In this document: one piece after another, positions 37,721-45,073 of the stretch | How the letters are laid out: each line of letters opens with the position of its first letter | Numbering within the stretch: the stretch's first letter is position 1 | Assembly: GCF_014268745.2 (NCBI RefSeq) | Contig: NZ_JABWRB020000003.1 | Location: 248,001 to 312,000, forward strand | Reading direction: 5' to 3' | From: Pseudomonas zanjanensis | Lineage (GTDB): Bacteria; Pseudomonadota; Gammaproteobacteria; Pseudomonadales; Pseudomonadaceae | DNA length: 64,000 bases | Made by a program: the position numbers and the translations under genes | The notes under the pieces: generated by a model | The model's input: only the letters and a program-made list of their open reading frames with translations | Database searches by the model: none | Told to the model about the DNA's origin: nothing

Positions 37721-37821
37721 GGGATTTGTGGTGTTCCGACGCTGACCTGCGAGTCAATAAAACCGCCGCTTCAGCGCAAATGACAGATGGTCGGCGAAAG
37801 TGCGTTTAACCCACCATTTTC

Positions 37822-37945
37822 GGTATACTGCCCGGCCTTCGGTCGGTTCGCCCGGCCATCATTCGTACAACAAGCCACGCCGGTTTCCTGCGTGGCTTGT
37901 TGTTTTTTGACGCGCCTGCGGGCGCCCAGAGAGAAGAGGCACGAC
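37822..37945 (+). promoter_or_regulatory. purE leader with possible attenuator
   Basis: TATACT at about 37823 could be a -10 box, so the leader would be about 115 nt. It contains GGTCGG, which can pair with CCGGCC on either side (37831-37837 and 37851-37857). A full intrinsic terminator follows, then a small GCGCC/GGCGC hairpin just before the purE Shine-Dalgarno. This layout suggests premature termination control or a separate small RNA ending at 37908. Confidence 0.5.
37867..37908 (+). terminator. Perfect intrinsic terminator upstream of purE
   Basis: ACAACAAGCCACGC and GCGTGGCTTGTTGT form a perfect 14-bp stem with a 9-base loop and a run of six T (37903-37908). No gene on the plus strand ends close by: the LysR stop is 250 bp upstream and separated by a REP pair. 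It therefore more likely acts inside the purE leader. Confidence 0.85.
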
Positions 37946-37946
37946 G

Positions 37947-38438
37947 ATGAGTGCACTGGTTGGCGTGATCATGGGCTCCAAGTCCGATTGGTCCACCCTT
38001 AGCCACACCGCCGATATGCTGGAAAAGCTCGGCATCCCTTACGAGGTGAAAGTGGTCTCTGCCCACCGTACCCCGGACCTGCTGTTCCAGTACGCCGAAG
38101 AGGCCGAAGCGCGTGGCATCGAGGTGATCATCGCCGGTGCCGGTGGCGCGGCCCACCTGCCGGGCATGTGCGCGGCCAAGACCCACTTGCCGGTGCTGGG
38201 CGTGCCGGTCCAATCGTCGATGCTCTCGGGCGTTGATTCGTTGTTGTCGATCGTGCAGATGCCCGCCGGTATTCCGGTTGCGACCCTGGCCATCGGCAAG
38301 GCCGGCGCGATCAATGCGGCCCTGCTGTCGGCGAGCATCCTGGGCGCCAAGCATCCACAATTTCATACCGTGCTGAAAAAATTCCGCGCTGAGCAGACAG
38401 ACAGCGTCCTGGACAATCCAGACCCACGCATTGCCTGA
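37947..38438 (+). CDS. purE: 5-(carboxyamino)imidazole ribonucleotide mutase
   Basis: The 163-residue class I PurE has MGSKSDW near the N-terminus, SAHRTPD with the catalytic His, and GAGGAAHLPGM. It converts N5-CAIR to CAIR in purine synthesis. AGAGAAGAGG precedes the ATG. purK follows after 12 bp, forming the usual purEK operon. Confidence 0.96.
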   Translation: MSALVGVIMGSKSDWSTLSHTADMLEKLGIPYEVKVVSAHRTPDLLFQYAEEAEARGIEVIIAGAGGAAHLPGMCAAKTHLPVLGVPVQSSMLSGVDSLLSIVQMPAGIPVATLAIGKAGAINAALLSASILGAKHPQFHTVLKKFRAEQTDSVLDNPDPRIA

Positions 38439-38450
38439 GGTTGTTGACGA

Positions 38451-39536
38451 ATGAAGATCGGTGTAATCGGTGGCGGCCAGTTGGGTCGCATGTTGGCCCT
38501 GGCAGGTACGCCGCTGGGGATGAACTTCGCTTTCCTGGACCCGGCGCCGGACGCCTGTGCCGCGGCGCTGGGTGAACACCTGCGGGCCGACTACGGCGAC
38601 CAGGATCACCTGCGCCAGTTGGCCGATGAAGTCGACCTGGTGACCTTCGAGTTCGAAAGCGTCCCGGCCGAAACCGTGGCCTTCCTGTCCCAGTTCGTGC
38701 CGGTCTACCCGAGCGCCGAAGCCTTGCGGATCGCCCGTGACCGCTGGTTCGAAAAGAACATGTTCAAGGACCTGGGCATCCCGACGCCGGCCTTCGCCGA
38801 CATTCAGTCCCAGGCCGACCTGGACGCCGCCGTCGCGGCCATCGGCCTGCCCGCCGTGCTCAAGACCCGCACCCTGGGTTATGACGGCAAGGGCCAGAAA
38901 GTCCTGCGCAAGCCTGAAGACGTGGCCGGTACGTTCGCCGAGCTCGGCAGCGTGGCCTGCCTGTTGGAAGGCTTCGTGCCGTTCACTGGGGAAGTTTCGT
39001 TGATCGCCGTGCGTGCCCGCGACGGTGAAATCCGCTTCTACCCGCTGGTGCACAACACCCACAAGGACGGCATCCTCAAGCTGTCCGTCGCCAGCACCGA
39101 TCACCCGTTGCAGGCCTTGGCCGAAGACTATTCCAGCCGGGTGCTCAAGCAGCTCGACTATGTCGGCGTGATGGCGTTCGAGTTCTTTGAAGTGGACGGC
39201 GGCCTCAAGGCCAACGAAATCGCACCGCGGGTCCACAACTCCGGGCATTGGACTACGGAAGGCGCCGAGTGCAGCCAGTTCGAAAACCACCTGCGGGCGG
39301 TGGCCGGACTGCCGCTGGGGTCGACCGCCAAGATCGGCGAAAGCGCGATGCTCAACTTTATCGGCAAGGTGCCGGACACCGAGAAAGTCCTGTCGATCGC
39401 CGACTGCCATCTGCATCACTATGGCAAGGCGTTCAAGGTCGGGCGCAAGGTCGGCCACGCCAACCTGCGCTGCGCTGATCGGGCCACGCTGGCCCAGCAG
39501 ATCATCAAGGTCGAGACGCTGATCGCCGAGCAATAA
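38451..39536 (+). CDS. purK: 5-(carboxyamino)imidazole ribonucleotide synthase
   Basis: This ATP-grasp enzyme has about 361 residues, the N-terminal GVIGGGQLGRMLALA nucleotide fold, the central KTRTLGYDGKGQ loop and EIAPRVHNSGHWT. It makes N5-CAIR from AIR, bicarbonate and ATP, feeding PurE. It is the second gene of purEK. Confidence 0.96.
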   Translation: MKIGVIGGGQLGRMLALAGTPLGMNFAFLDPAPDACAAALGEHLRADYGDQDHLRQLADEVDLVTFEFESVPAETVAFLSQFVPVYPSAEALRIARDRWFEKNMFKDLGIPTPAFADIQSQADLDAAVAAIGLPAVLKTRTLGYDGKGQKVLRKPEDVAGTFAELGSVACLLEGFVPFTGEVSLIAVRARDGEIRFYPLVHNTHKDGILKLSVASTDHPLQALAEDYSSRVLKQLDYVGVMAFEFFEVDGGLKANEIAPRVHNSGHWTTEGAECSQFENHLRAVAGLPLGSTAKIGESAMLNFIGKVPDTEKVLSIADCHLHHYGKAFKVGRKVGHANLRCADRATLAQQIIKVETLIAEQ

Positions 39537-39569
39537 TCTGTCATACCGTTGGAACCATTCGTCGGCTAA

Positions 39570-39632
39570 CCTCTCTCATGGCTAAGTGCCAAAACCTGAT
39601 CGGGCTTTGGCTTAGCGACTCAATGAGAGGGG
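39570..39632 (+). promoter_or_regulatory. SD-sequestering hairpin before the GlsB-type gene
   Basis: The arm CCTCTCTCAT (39570-39579) pairs over 10 bases with ATGAGAGGGG (39623-39632), one pair being G-U. The latter contains the Shine-Dalgarno of the ATG at 39639. Inside, GCTAAG pairs with CTTAGC, and CCAAA with TTTGG, closing a 12-base loop. The folded form would hide the ribosome-binding site, as in RNA thermometers. There is no T-tract, so it is not a terminator. Confidence 0.6.
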
Positions 39633-39638
39633 AATGCC

Positions 39639-39884
39639 ATGGGAATCATCGGAACCATTTTTATCGGCTTGATCGTTGGCCTGCTGGCACGCTTCCTGAA
39701 ACCGGGCGATGACAGCATGGGCTGGATCATGACCATCCTGCTCGGTATCGGCGGTTCGTTGGCAGCCACTTACGGCGGCCAGGCCCTGGGCATCTACCAG
39801 GCCGGCCAAGGCGCGGGTTTCATCGGGGCCCTGGTGGGCGCGATCGTGCTGCTGGTGATCTACGGCCTGATCAAAAGAAACTGA
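39639..39884 (+). CDS. GlsB/YeaQ/YmgE family stress-response membrane protein
   Basis: The 81-residue protein has three hydrophobic segments (about 3-20, 27-45 and 55-77) rich in glycine, with LARFLKPGDDSMGW as in the transglycosylase-associated protein family. It is an inner-membrane protein of unclear biochemical role, induced by stress in relatives. GAGAGGGG precedes the ATG but is buried in a hairpin. A GGCCCCCTC/GAGGGGGCT hairpin without T-tract follows at about 39900-39928. Confidence 0.88.
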   Translation: MGIIGTIFIGLIVGLLARFLKPGDDSMGWIMTILLGIGGSLAATYGGQALGIYQAGQGAGFIGALVGAIVLLVIYGLIKRN

Positions 39885-39973
39885 CCCAAATGCATCAAGG
39901 CCCCCTCTGCGTCGCGAGCTGAGGGGGCTAGAATGCTCGGCGTTTCACTTTTCATTCATTGCCGAGCCCTTTC

Positions 39974-40510
39974 ATGCGCCGTCTAGTATTGACCCTTCTT
40001 CTGCTGGGCAGCGGCCTGGCCCATGCCGCCGAGCTGCCGGAAACCGACTGGCTCGAACTGATGCCCAAGTCGGACCAGAAAGCCCTCGAGGCCATGCCCG
40101 ACATCGACCACAACTCCCCGGAAGCCAACGGCACCTTCACCGAAAAAGGTGGCCTGAAGCAAAGCAAGGGCTTGCCGGCGGTGATGTATTCGACCAAGAC
40201 CGTGGCGGCGATGAACGACAAGCACATCCGCATCGGCGGTTACCCGGTGCCGCTGGAAACCGACGCCAAGGGCCACAGCACGCTGTTCTTCCTGGTGCCC
40301 TACCCTGGCGCCTGCATCCACGTCCCGCCACCGCCGCCTAACCAACTGGTGCTGGTGCGTTACCCCAAGGGCCTGAAGCTGGATGACATCTACACGCCGC
40401 TCTGGGTGACGGGCACGCTGAAGATCGAAAAGGTCGATAACGACCTGGCGAGCGCGGCGTATGCGTTGGAGGCGGAGAAGGTGAGGGTGGTGCAGGAGGC
40501 GGATCTATAA
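39974..40510 (+). CDS. DUF3299 domain-containing exported protein
   Basis: The 178-residue product has a signal peptide (about 1-18, ending LAHA). The DUF3299 domain has the conserved FFLVPYPGACIHVPPPPPNQ string, where Cys and His could bind metal. Members often lie near ABC export genes, but not here. Expected in the periplasm; function unknown. ATG 39974 is preferred to an upstream in-frame TTG at 39959. Confidence 0.85.
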   Translation: MRRLVLTLLLLGSGLAHAAELPETDWLELMPKSDQKALEAMPDIDHNSPEANGTFTEKGGLKQSKGLPAVMYSTKTVAAMNDKHIRIGGYPVPLETDAKGHSTLFFLVPYPGACIHVPPPPPNQLVLVRYPKGLKLDDIYTPLWVTGTLKIEKVDNDLASAAYALEAEKVRVVQEADL

Positions 40511-40526
40511 GCTTGGCGCGGACCCT

Positions 40527-40617
40527 TGTGGGAGCGGGCTTGCTCGCGAAGGCGGTGTGTCAGTCGATATGTATGTTGGCTGACACACCGCCTTCGCGAG
40601 CAAGCCCGCTCCCACAG
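40527..40617. repeat. REP pair with extended stem
   Basis: TGTGGGAGCGGGCTTGCTCG and its inverse flank a second perfect stem, GGCGGTGTGTCAG/CTGACACACCGCC. The whole 91 bp can fold into one long hairpin. It sits between convergent DUF3299 and mutarotase genes and may end both transcripts. Confidence 0.85.
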
Positions 40618-40634
40618 GTTTCTTGTGGTGTGGC

Positions 40635-41534
40635 TTAGAGCGGCTTGCTGCAAATGCTCACACCCAGGGTATGGCTGGCGTCCGGCAACAACGTCACCAC
40701 ATCCTCCATCACATTCGCCGTCTCGATGCACAGCATGCGCTGCCAGCCATCGTCGGCCATGTCGCTGAAGGCCTTGGCGCGTTCGATCCAGGGGTTCCAG
40801 ATCACCGCCGAGCGCGAACCGCTGCTGGTCAGCTCGATCCGTCGTTGCCACTGCGGATCAACGATGCTCAGCGTCGGCGGGGTGTCGAGGTAGATACGGT
40901 CGGTCTCGCCGGTGAAATGCAGGTCGCCGGCCTGGGTGTGGGTGTTCCAGTCGTCGAGGGTCTCGATGTAGTTCAAGCCATCGACGCCTTCGACCTGCAC
41001 GTTGCGCACGTCGCTCACGGCGAAGTAGCTGTGCAGCGCCTGGCTGAGGCTGACGGTTTCGCTGCCACGGTTATGGCTGGTGAGGCGGATGTGCAGTTGC
41101 GCGTCCATCACGATGGCCAGCGTCAGGTCGACCTGATGAGGCCAGCCCGCAAGGCCGTTTTCGGGATAAGGCAGCATGAATTCGATTTTCAGGCTTTCGC
41201 CTTCGGCCTCGATGCCCTTCAGTTCCCAATCCATCGCCCGCACCAGGCCGTGGGCGGTGGCCGGGTCATTGCTCACGCGCATGGCCTGCACGCTGTCGGG
41301 GTTGCGCGTCAGGTTGCCGAACCACGGCCAGCACACCGGCACGCCCGCGCGGATGCTCTTGCCGGCCTTGAATGTGGCCTGGTCGTTGAGCCAGATCAGT
41401 GGCGGCTGGCCGTCCACTTGATAACTGAGGATGTGCGCGCCTTGCTGGGCCACCAGCAACTCGGCCTGACCGTGGCGGATGCGCCAGGCGTTCAGTTCAT
41501 CCAGTTTGACCGCGTCGACGTTGGGCGTAGGCAT
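40635..41534 (-). CDS. D-hexose-6-phosphate mutarotase (YeaD-like aldose epimerase)
   Basis: The 299-residue protein has the galactose-mutarotase fold. AGVPVCWPWFG and an internal catalytic-type His in LHSYFAV are seen, with the Glu near the C-terminus expected. It interconverts anomers of hexose-6-phosphates. ATG 41534 (MPTPNVDAV) is used because the more upstream start would be TTG 41567. Confidence 0.87.
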   Translation of the reverse strand: MPTPNVDAVKLDELNAWRIRHGQAELLVAQQGAHILSYQVDGQPPLIWLNDQATFKAGKSIRAGVPVCWPWFGNLTRNPDSVQAMRVSNDPATAHGLVRAMDWELKGIEAEGESLKIEFMLPYPENGLAGWPHQVDLTLAIVMDAQLHIRLTSHNRGSETVSLSQALHSYFAVSDVRNVQVEGVDGLNYIETLDDWNTHTQAGDLHFTGETDRIYLDTPPTLSIVDPQWQRRIELTSSGSRSAVIWNPWIERAKAFSDMADDGWQRMLCIETANVMEDVVTLLPDASHTLGVSICSKPL

Positions 41535-41591
41535 GTTGCAAATCTCGTTCGGTGACAGGGACTGCAATGGACCGCAAAACGGTCGCCGTGT

Positions 41592-41996
41592 TTAACGGGC
41601 GCGCGGCGGAACCGAGCGGGTACGACCGCTGCCGTCGATGGCGACGAAGACGAATACCGCCTCGGTCACCTTGCGCCATTCACTGGACAGCGGGTCATCG
41701 CTCCAGACCTCGACCATCATCTGGATCGAGCTGCGGCCGATTTCCAGCGCCTGGGTATAGAAGGACAACTGCGCGCCCACCGCCACCGGCACCAGGAACG
41801 CCATGCGATCGATCGCCACGGTGGCCACGCGTCCGCCGGCCACTTTGCTGGCCATGGCGGTGCCGGCCAAGTCCATCTGGGACACCAGCCAGCCGCCGAA
41901 AATATCGCCGAAGCCGTTGGTCTCCCGTGGGAGCGCGGTGATTTGCAGGGCCAGGTCGCCTTGCGGGATGGGATCTTCTTGTTCGAGCTCTATCAT
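41592..41996 (-). CDS. Acyl-CoA thioesterase (hotdog fold, YciA-like)
   Basis: The 134-residue single hotdog domain has the motif NGFGDIFGGWLVSQMDLAG, with the catalytic Asp/Asn region, and a C-terminal FVFVAID strand. It hydrolyses acyl-CoA in the cytosol; chain preference is not visible. It lies 57 bp upstream of the mutarotase gene on the same strand and may be co-transcribed. Confidence 0.88.
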   Translation of the reverse strand: MIELEQEDPIPQGDLALQITALPRETNGFGDIFGGWLVSQMDLAGTAMASKVAGGRVATVAIDRMAFLVPVAVGAQLSFYTQALEIGRSSIQMMVEVWSDDPLSSEWRKVTEAVFVFVAIDGSGRTRSVPPRAR

Positions 41997-42371
41997 GCCG
42001 GGGGTGCCTCTGACCCGTAACGCTGTCTGGTACTTCAGGTGAATAGCCGTCTTCGTAAAAAACGATTCAGCCCGAACATACTGCGTTCGTCACGTTTTTC
42101 GTAAAGGCGTGCCAAAGGGAAACTCTGCGAAACCGGCTGATCTTGTACTACATCACCAACGACGTTTTCGCACAGCAACCCCTTACAGAGTACTGCAAAG
42201 TTGCGAGTATATCGGGCGATAGACGTCGAGACGACCACTCGGTTCTGATTTCGACTGTCAAATACGCGCCTCTATGTGCTTTTTCGAACAATTTGCTATC
42301 GTGCCGAACCTGCCCAGGCCCCAACCCGAGTTGCCAGGGTTGCAGAACCGACTATAAGAGAAGCCCTTGCC
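41997..42371. other. Intergenic region without recognised gene
   Basis: The 375-bp gap lies between the divergent thioesterase and MFS transporter genes. A minus-strand frame of 67 codons (42035-42238) lacks a family and a good ribosome-binding site. No REP element is present. The region is less G+C-rich than its neighbours around 42100-42300, fitting promoters. Confidence 0.4.
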
Positions 42372-43670
42372 ATGACCACTGCACCTTCGAGCACGGCGAC
42401 GCCCGCACAACCGGCACGTCCATTGACCCGCAACGATTACAAGACCCTGTCGCTTTCAGCTCTGGGCGGTGCGCTGGAGTTCTACGATTTCATCATTTTC
42501 GTGTTCTTTGCCACCGTGGTCGGCAAATTGTTTTTCCCGGCCGAAATGCCCGAGTGGCTGCGCCTGATGCAGACGTTCGGCATTTTTGCCGCCGGTTACC
42601 TGGCCCGGCCGCTGGGCGGGATCATCATGGCCCACTTCGGCGACCTGCTGGGGCGCAAGAAAATGTTCACCCTGAGCATCTTCATGATGGCCGTTCCGAC
42701 CCTGATCATGGGGCTGTTGCCGACTTATGCACAGATCGGCATGTGGGCACCGATCCTGTTGTTGCTGATGCGGGTGATCCAAGGCGCGGCCATCGGCGGG
42801 GAAGTGCCGGGCGCCTGGGTCTTCGTTTCCGAACACGTTCCGGCGCGCCACATCGGCTATGCCTGTGGCACGCTGACCTGCGGCCTGACGGCGGGGATCC
42901 TGTTGGGGTCGCTGGTGGCAACGGCGATCAACAGCATTTATACACCGGTGGAAGTGGCCGATTACGCCTGGCGGATCCCGTTCCTGCTGGGTGGCGTGTT
43001 CGGGCTGTTTTCGGTGTACTTGCGCCGCTGGCTGCACGAAACCCCGGTGTTCGCCGAACTGCAACTGCGCAAGGCCCTGGCCGAGGAAGTGCCGCTGCGG
43101 GCCGTGCTGCGTGATCATCGCGGCGCCATCGCCATTTCCATGCTGCTGACCTGGCTGCTGTCGGCGGGCGTCATCGTGGTTATCCTGATGACACCGACCG
43201 TGCTGCAGACGGTGTACCACTTCAGCCCGACCGTCGCGCTGCAGGCCAACAGCCTGGCGATCGTGTTCCTGAGCTTGGGTTGCATTGGTGCGGGTGTGCT
43301 GGCCGACCGTTTTGGTGCCGGCCGGGTGTTTGTCTTCGGCAGTGGTTTGCTGTTGATCACCTTCTGGACGTTCTATCACTGCTTGTTCGACCACCCCGAG
43401 TGGCTGTTCCCGCTGTATGCCCTGAGTGGCTTGCTGGTAGGCACCATCGGCGCGGTGCCTTATGTCATGGTCAACGCCTTCCCGGCCGTGGTGCGCTTCA
43501 GCGGCCTGTCGTTTTCCTACAACTTGGCCTACGCGATTTTTGGCGGGTTGACGCCGATGATCGTGACCCTGTTGCTGAAAGAGAGCTCGATGGGGCCGGC
43601 ATATTATGTGGCGGCCATCTGTGGGATCGGGATTGTGGTGGGCGGGTATCTCTGGAAGCAGGGGCGCTAG
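42372..43670 (+). CDS. MFS transporter, metabolite:H+ symporter type
   Basis: The 432-residue, 12-TM inner-membrane transporter has the MHS-type start LSALGGALEFYDFIIFVFFATVVG. The loop 2-3 motif GDLLGRKKMF and RVIQGAAIGGEVPGAWVFVSEH are typical of organic-acid or osmolyte uptake. The substrate is unknown. ATG 42372 (MTTAPSS) is preferred; the frame opens at 42276 without family similarity. Confidence 0.9.
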   Translation: MTTAPSSTATPAQPARPLTRNDYKTLSLSALGGALEFYDFIIFVFFATVVGKLFFPAEMPEWLRLMQTFGIFAAGYLARPLGGIIMAHFGDLLGRKKMFTLSIFMMAVPTLIMGLLPTYAQIGMWAPILLLLMRVIQGAAIGGEVPGAWVFVSEHVPARHIGYACGTLTCGLTAGILLGSLVATAINSIYTPVEVADYAWRIPFLLGGVFGLFSVYLRRWLHETPVFAELQLRKALAEEVPLRAVLRDHRGAIAISMLLTWLLSAGVIVVILMTPTVLQTVYHFSPTVALQANSLAIVFLSLGCIGAGVLADRFGAGRVFVFGSGLLLITFWTFYHCLFDHPEWLFPLYALSGLLVGTIGAVPYVMVNAFPAVVRFSGLSFSYNLAYAIFGGLTPMIVTLLLKESSMGPAYYVAAICGIGIVVGGYLWKQGR

Positions 43671-43703
43671 GCGGCGCTGCCCACCTAAGGCGGGTGTGTT
43701 CAT

Positions 43704-43797
43704 TGTGGCGAGGGAGCTTGCTCCCGCTGGATTGCGCAGCGACACCCCGTTTTTGTGAGTGCTGCGCACTCAAGCGGGAGCAAGCTCCCTCGCCACA
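43704..43797. repeat. REP pair, GGCGAGGGAGCTTGCTCCCGCT type
   Basis: Inverted units at 43704-43729 and 43773-43797 have a GCGCAGCG/GCTGCGCA inner part, between the MFS gene and the pstS promoter. Confidence 0.85.
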
Positions 43798-43837
43798 AGA
43801 ATCATCCTGCAAAACTCAATGCTGGCCTTTCATCCAA

Positions 43838-43855
43838 TTGTCATATTTCAGCCAT
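43838..43855 (+). promoter_or_regulatory. PHO box upstream of pstS
   Basis: TTGTCATATTTCAGCCAT has two 7-mers, TTGTCAT and CAGCCAT, spaced by four A/T bases, matching the PhoB direct-repeat pattern CTGTCAT-N4-CTGTCAT at 11 of 14 positions. It lies 66 bp before the pstS start, the usual PhoB position. Confidence 0.7.
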
Positions 43856-43920
43856 AGAGTGTTCATACGGCTTACCGATACTTTGCCGACTTAACACACC
43901 CTATCTGCTAGGAGTAAGGC

Positions 43921-44919
43921 ATGAAACTGAAGCGTTTGATGGCGGCAATGACGTTTGTCGCTGCTGGCGTTGCGACTGCCAACGCGGTTGCCGCTGTTGA
44001 CCCTGCGATCCCGAGCTACACCAAGACCACTGGTGTATCGGGCAACCTCTCCAGCGTCGGCTCCGATACCCTGGCCAACCTGATGACCTTGTGGGCCGAG
44101 AACTACAAGAAAGAATATCCGAACGTAAACATCCAGATTCAGGCCGCCGGTTCCTCCACCGCGCCACCCGCACTCACCGAAGGCACCGCCAACCTGGGCC
44201 CGATGAGCCGCAAGATGAAGGACAACGAGCTGCAGGCCTTCGAAACCAAATACGGCTACAAGCCAACCGCTATCCCGGTAGCCGTGGACGCCCTGGCCGT
44301 ATTCGTGCACAAGGACAACCCGATCAAGCACCTGACCATGGCTCAGGTCGATGCGATCTTCTCCTCGACTCGCCTGTGCGGCGCCAAGGCTGACGTCAAG
44401 ACCTGGGGCGACCTGGGCGTGACCGGCGACCTGGCCAACAAGCCAGTGCAACTGTTCGGTCGTAACTCGGTATCCGGCACCTACGGCTACTTCAAGGAAG
44501 AAGCCCTGTGCAAAGGCGACTACAAGCCAAACGTCAACGAACAGCCTGGTTCGGCTTCGGTTGTGCAGTCGATCAGCAGCTCGCTTAACGGCGTCGGCTA
44601 CTCGGGTATCGGCTACAAGACCGCCAGCGTGAAAACCGTTGCCCTGGCCAAGAAAGAAGGCGGCGAGTTCGTCGAGGACACCGAAGAAAACGCCCTGAAC
44701 GGCAAGTACCCGCTGTCGCGTTTCCTCTACGTGTACGTCAACAAGGCGCCGAACAAGCCTCTGGCCCCGCTGGAAGCCGAGTTCGTGAAGCTGATCCTGT
44801 CCAAGCAAGGCCAGGAAGTCGTAGTCAAGGACGGCTACATCCCACTGCCAGCCAAAGTAGCCGCCAAGGCACTGGCTGACCTGGGTCTGTCGGAAGGCGG
44901 CAGCGTCGCCAAGAAGTAA
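43921..44919 (+). CDS. pstS: Phosphate ABC transporter substrate-binding protein
   Basis: The 332-residue periplasmic protein has a signal peptide (about 1-26, ending ANAVAA). PstS family strings include SSVGSDTLANLM, QAAGSSTAPPAL and GRNSVSGTYGYF. It binds orthophosphate and delivers it to PstCA. It has its own PHO box and is separated from pstC by two hairpins and a second PHO box, so it can be made in excess of the permease. Confidence 0.94.
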   Translation: MKLKRLMAAMTFVAAGVATANAVAAVDPAIPSYTKTTGVSGNLSSVGSDTLANLMTLWAENYKKEYPNVNIQIQAAGSSTAPPALTEGTANLGPMSRKMKDNELQAFETKYGYKPTAIPVAVDALAVFVHKDNPIKHLTMAQVDAIFSSTRLCGAKADVKTWGDLGVTGDLANKPVQLFGRNSVSGTYGYFKEEALCKGDYKPNVNEQPGSASVVQSISSSLNGVGYSGIGYKTASVKTVALAKKEGGEFVEDTEENALNGKYPLSRFLYVYVNKAPNKPLAPLEAEFVKLILSKQGQEVVVKDGYIPLPAKVAAKALADLGLSEGGSVAKK

Positions 44920-44947
44920 TACCTGAGTCCGGGCCAACGCCCGGGCT

Positions 44948-44984
44948 GCGGTGGGAGTGGACACCACTGCCACCGCCCAATTTT
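44948..44984 (+). terminator. Hairpin after pstS
   Basis: GCGGTGG-AGTGG pairs with CCACT-CCACCGC around a short loop, followed by CCAATTTT. It is a plausible but weak-tailed terminator. A second hairpin (ATCCGCTGCC/GGCGGCGGAT, about 44988-45018) follows. Together they could give partial readthrough from pstS into pstCAB-phoU. Confidence 0.55.
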
Positions 44985-45033
44985 CCCATCCGCTGCCGCT
45001 TCTAGCTGGCGGCGGATTTGTTGCGTCACTTCA

Positions 45034-45051
45034 CTGTCATCTTTCTGTCAT
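45034..45051 (+). promoter_or_regulatory. Consensus PHO box upstream of pstC
   Basis: CTGTCATCTTTCTGTCAT is two perfect CTGTCAT repeats spaced by CTTT. It ends 22 bp before the pstC ATG. So close to the start, it implies a short leader. Confidence 0.85.
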
Positions 45052-45073
45052 ACAGGATCGCTAGGGTGTGCGC

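Noticed and set aside
39896..39930. Terminator after the GlsB-type gene
   Set aside because: The GGCCCCCTC/GAGGGGGCT stem is strong but has no T-tract on either strand, so it is mentioned only as a hairpin in the gene entry.
42035..42238. 67-codon minus-strand frame upstream of the MFS gene
   Set aside because: No ribosome-binding site, signal or family similarity; the region more likely contains promoters.
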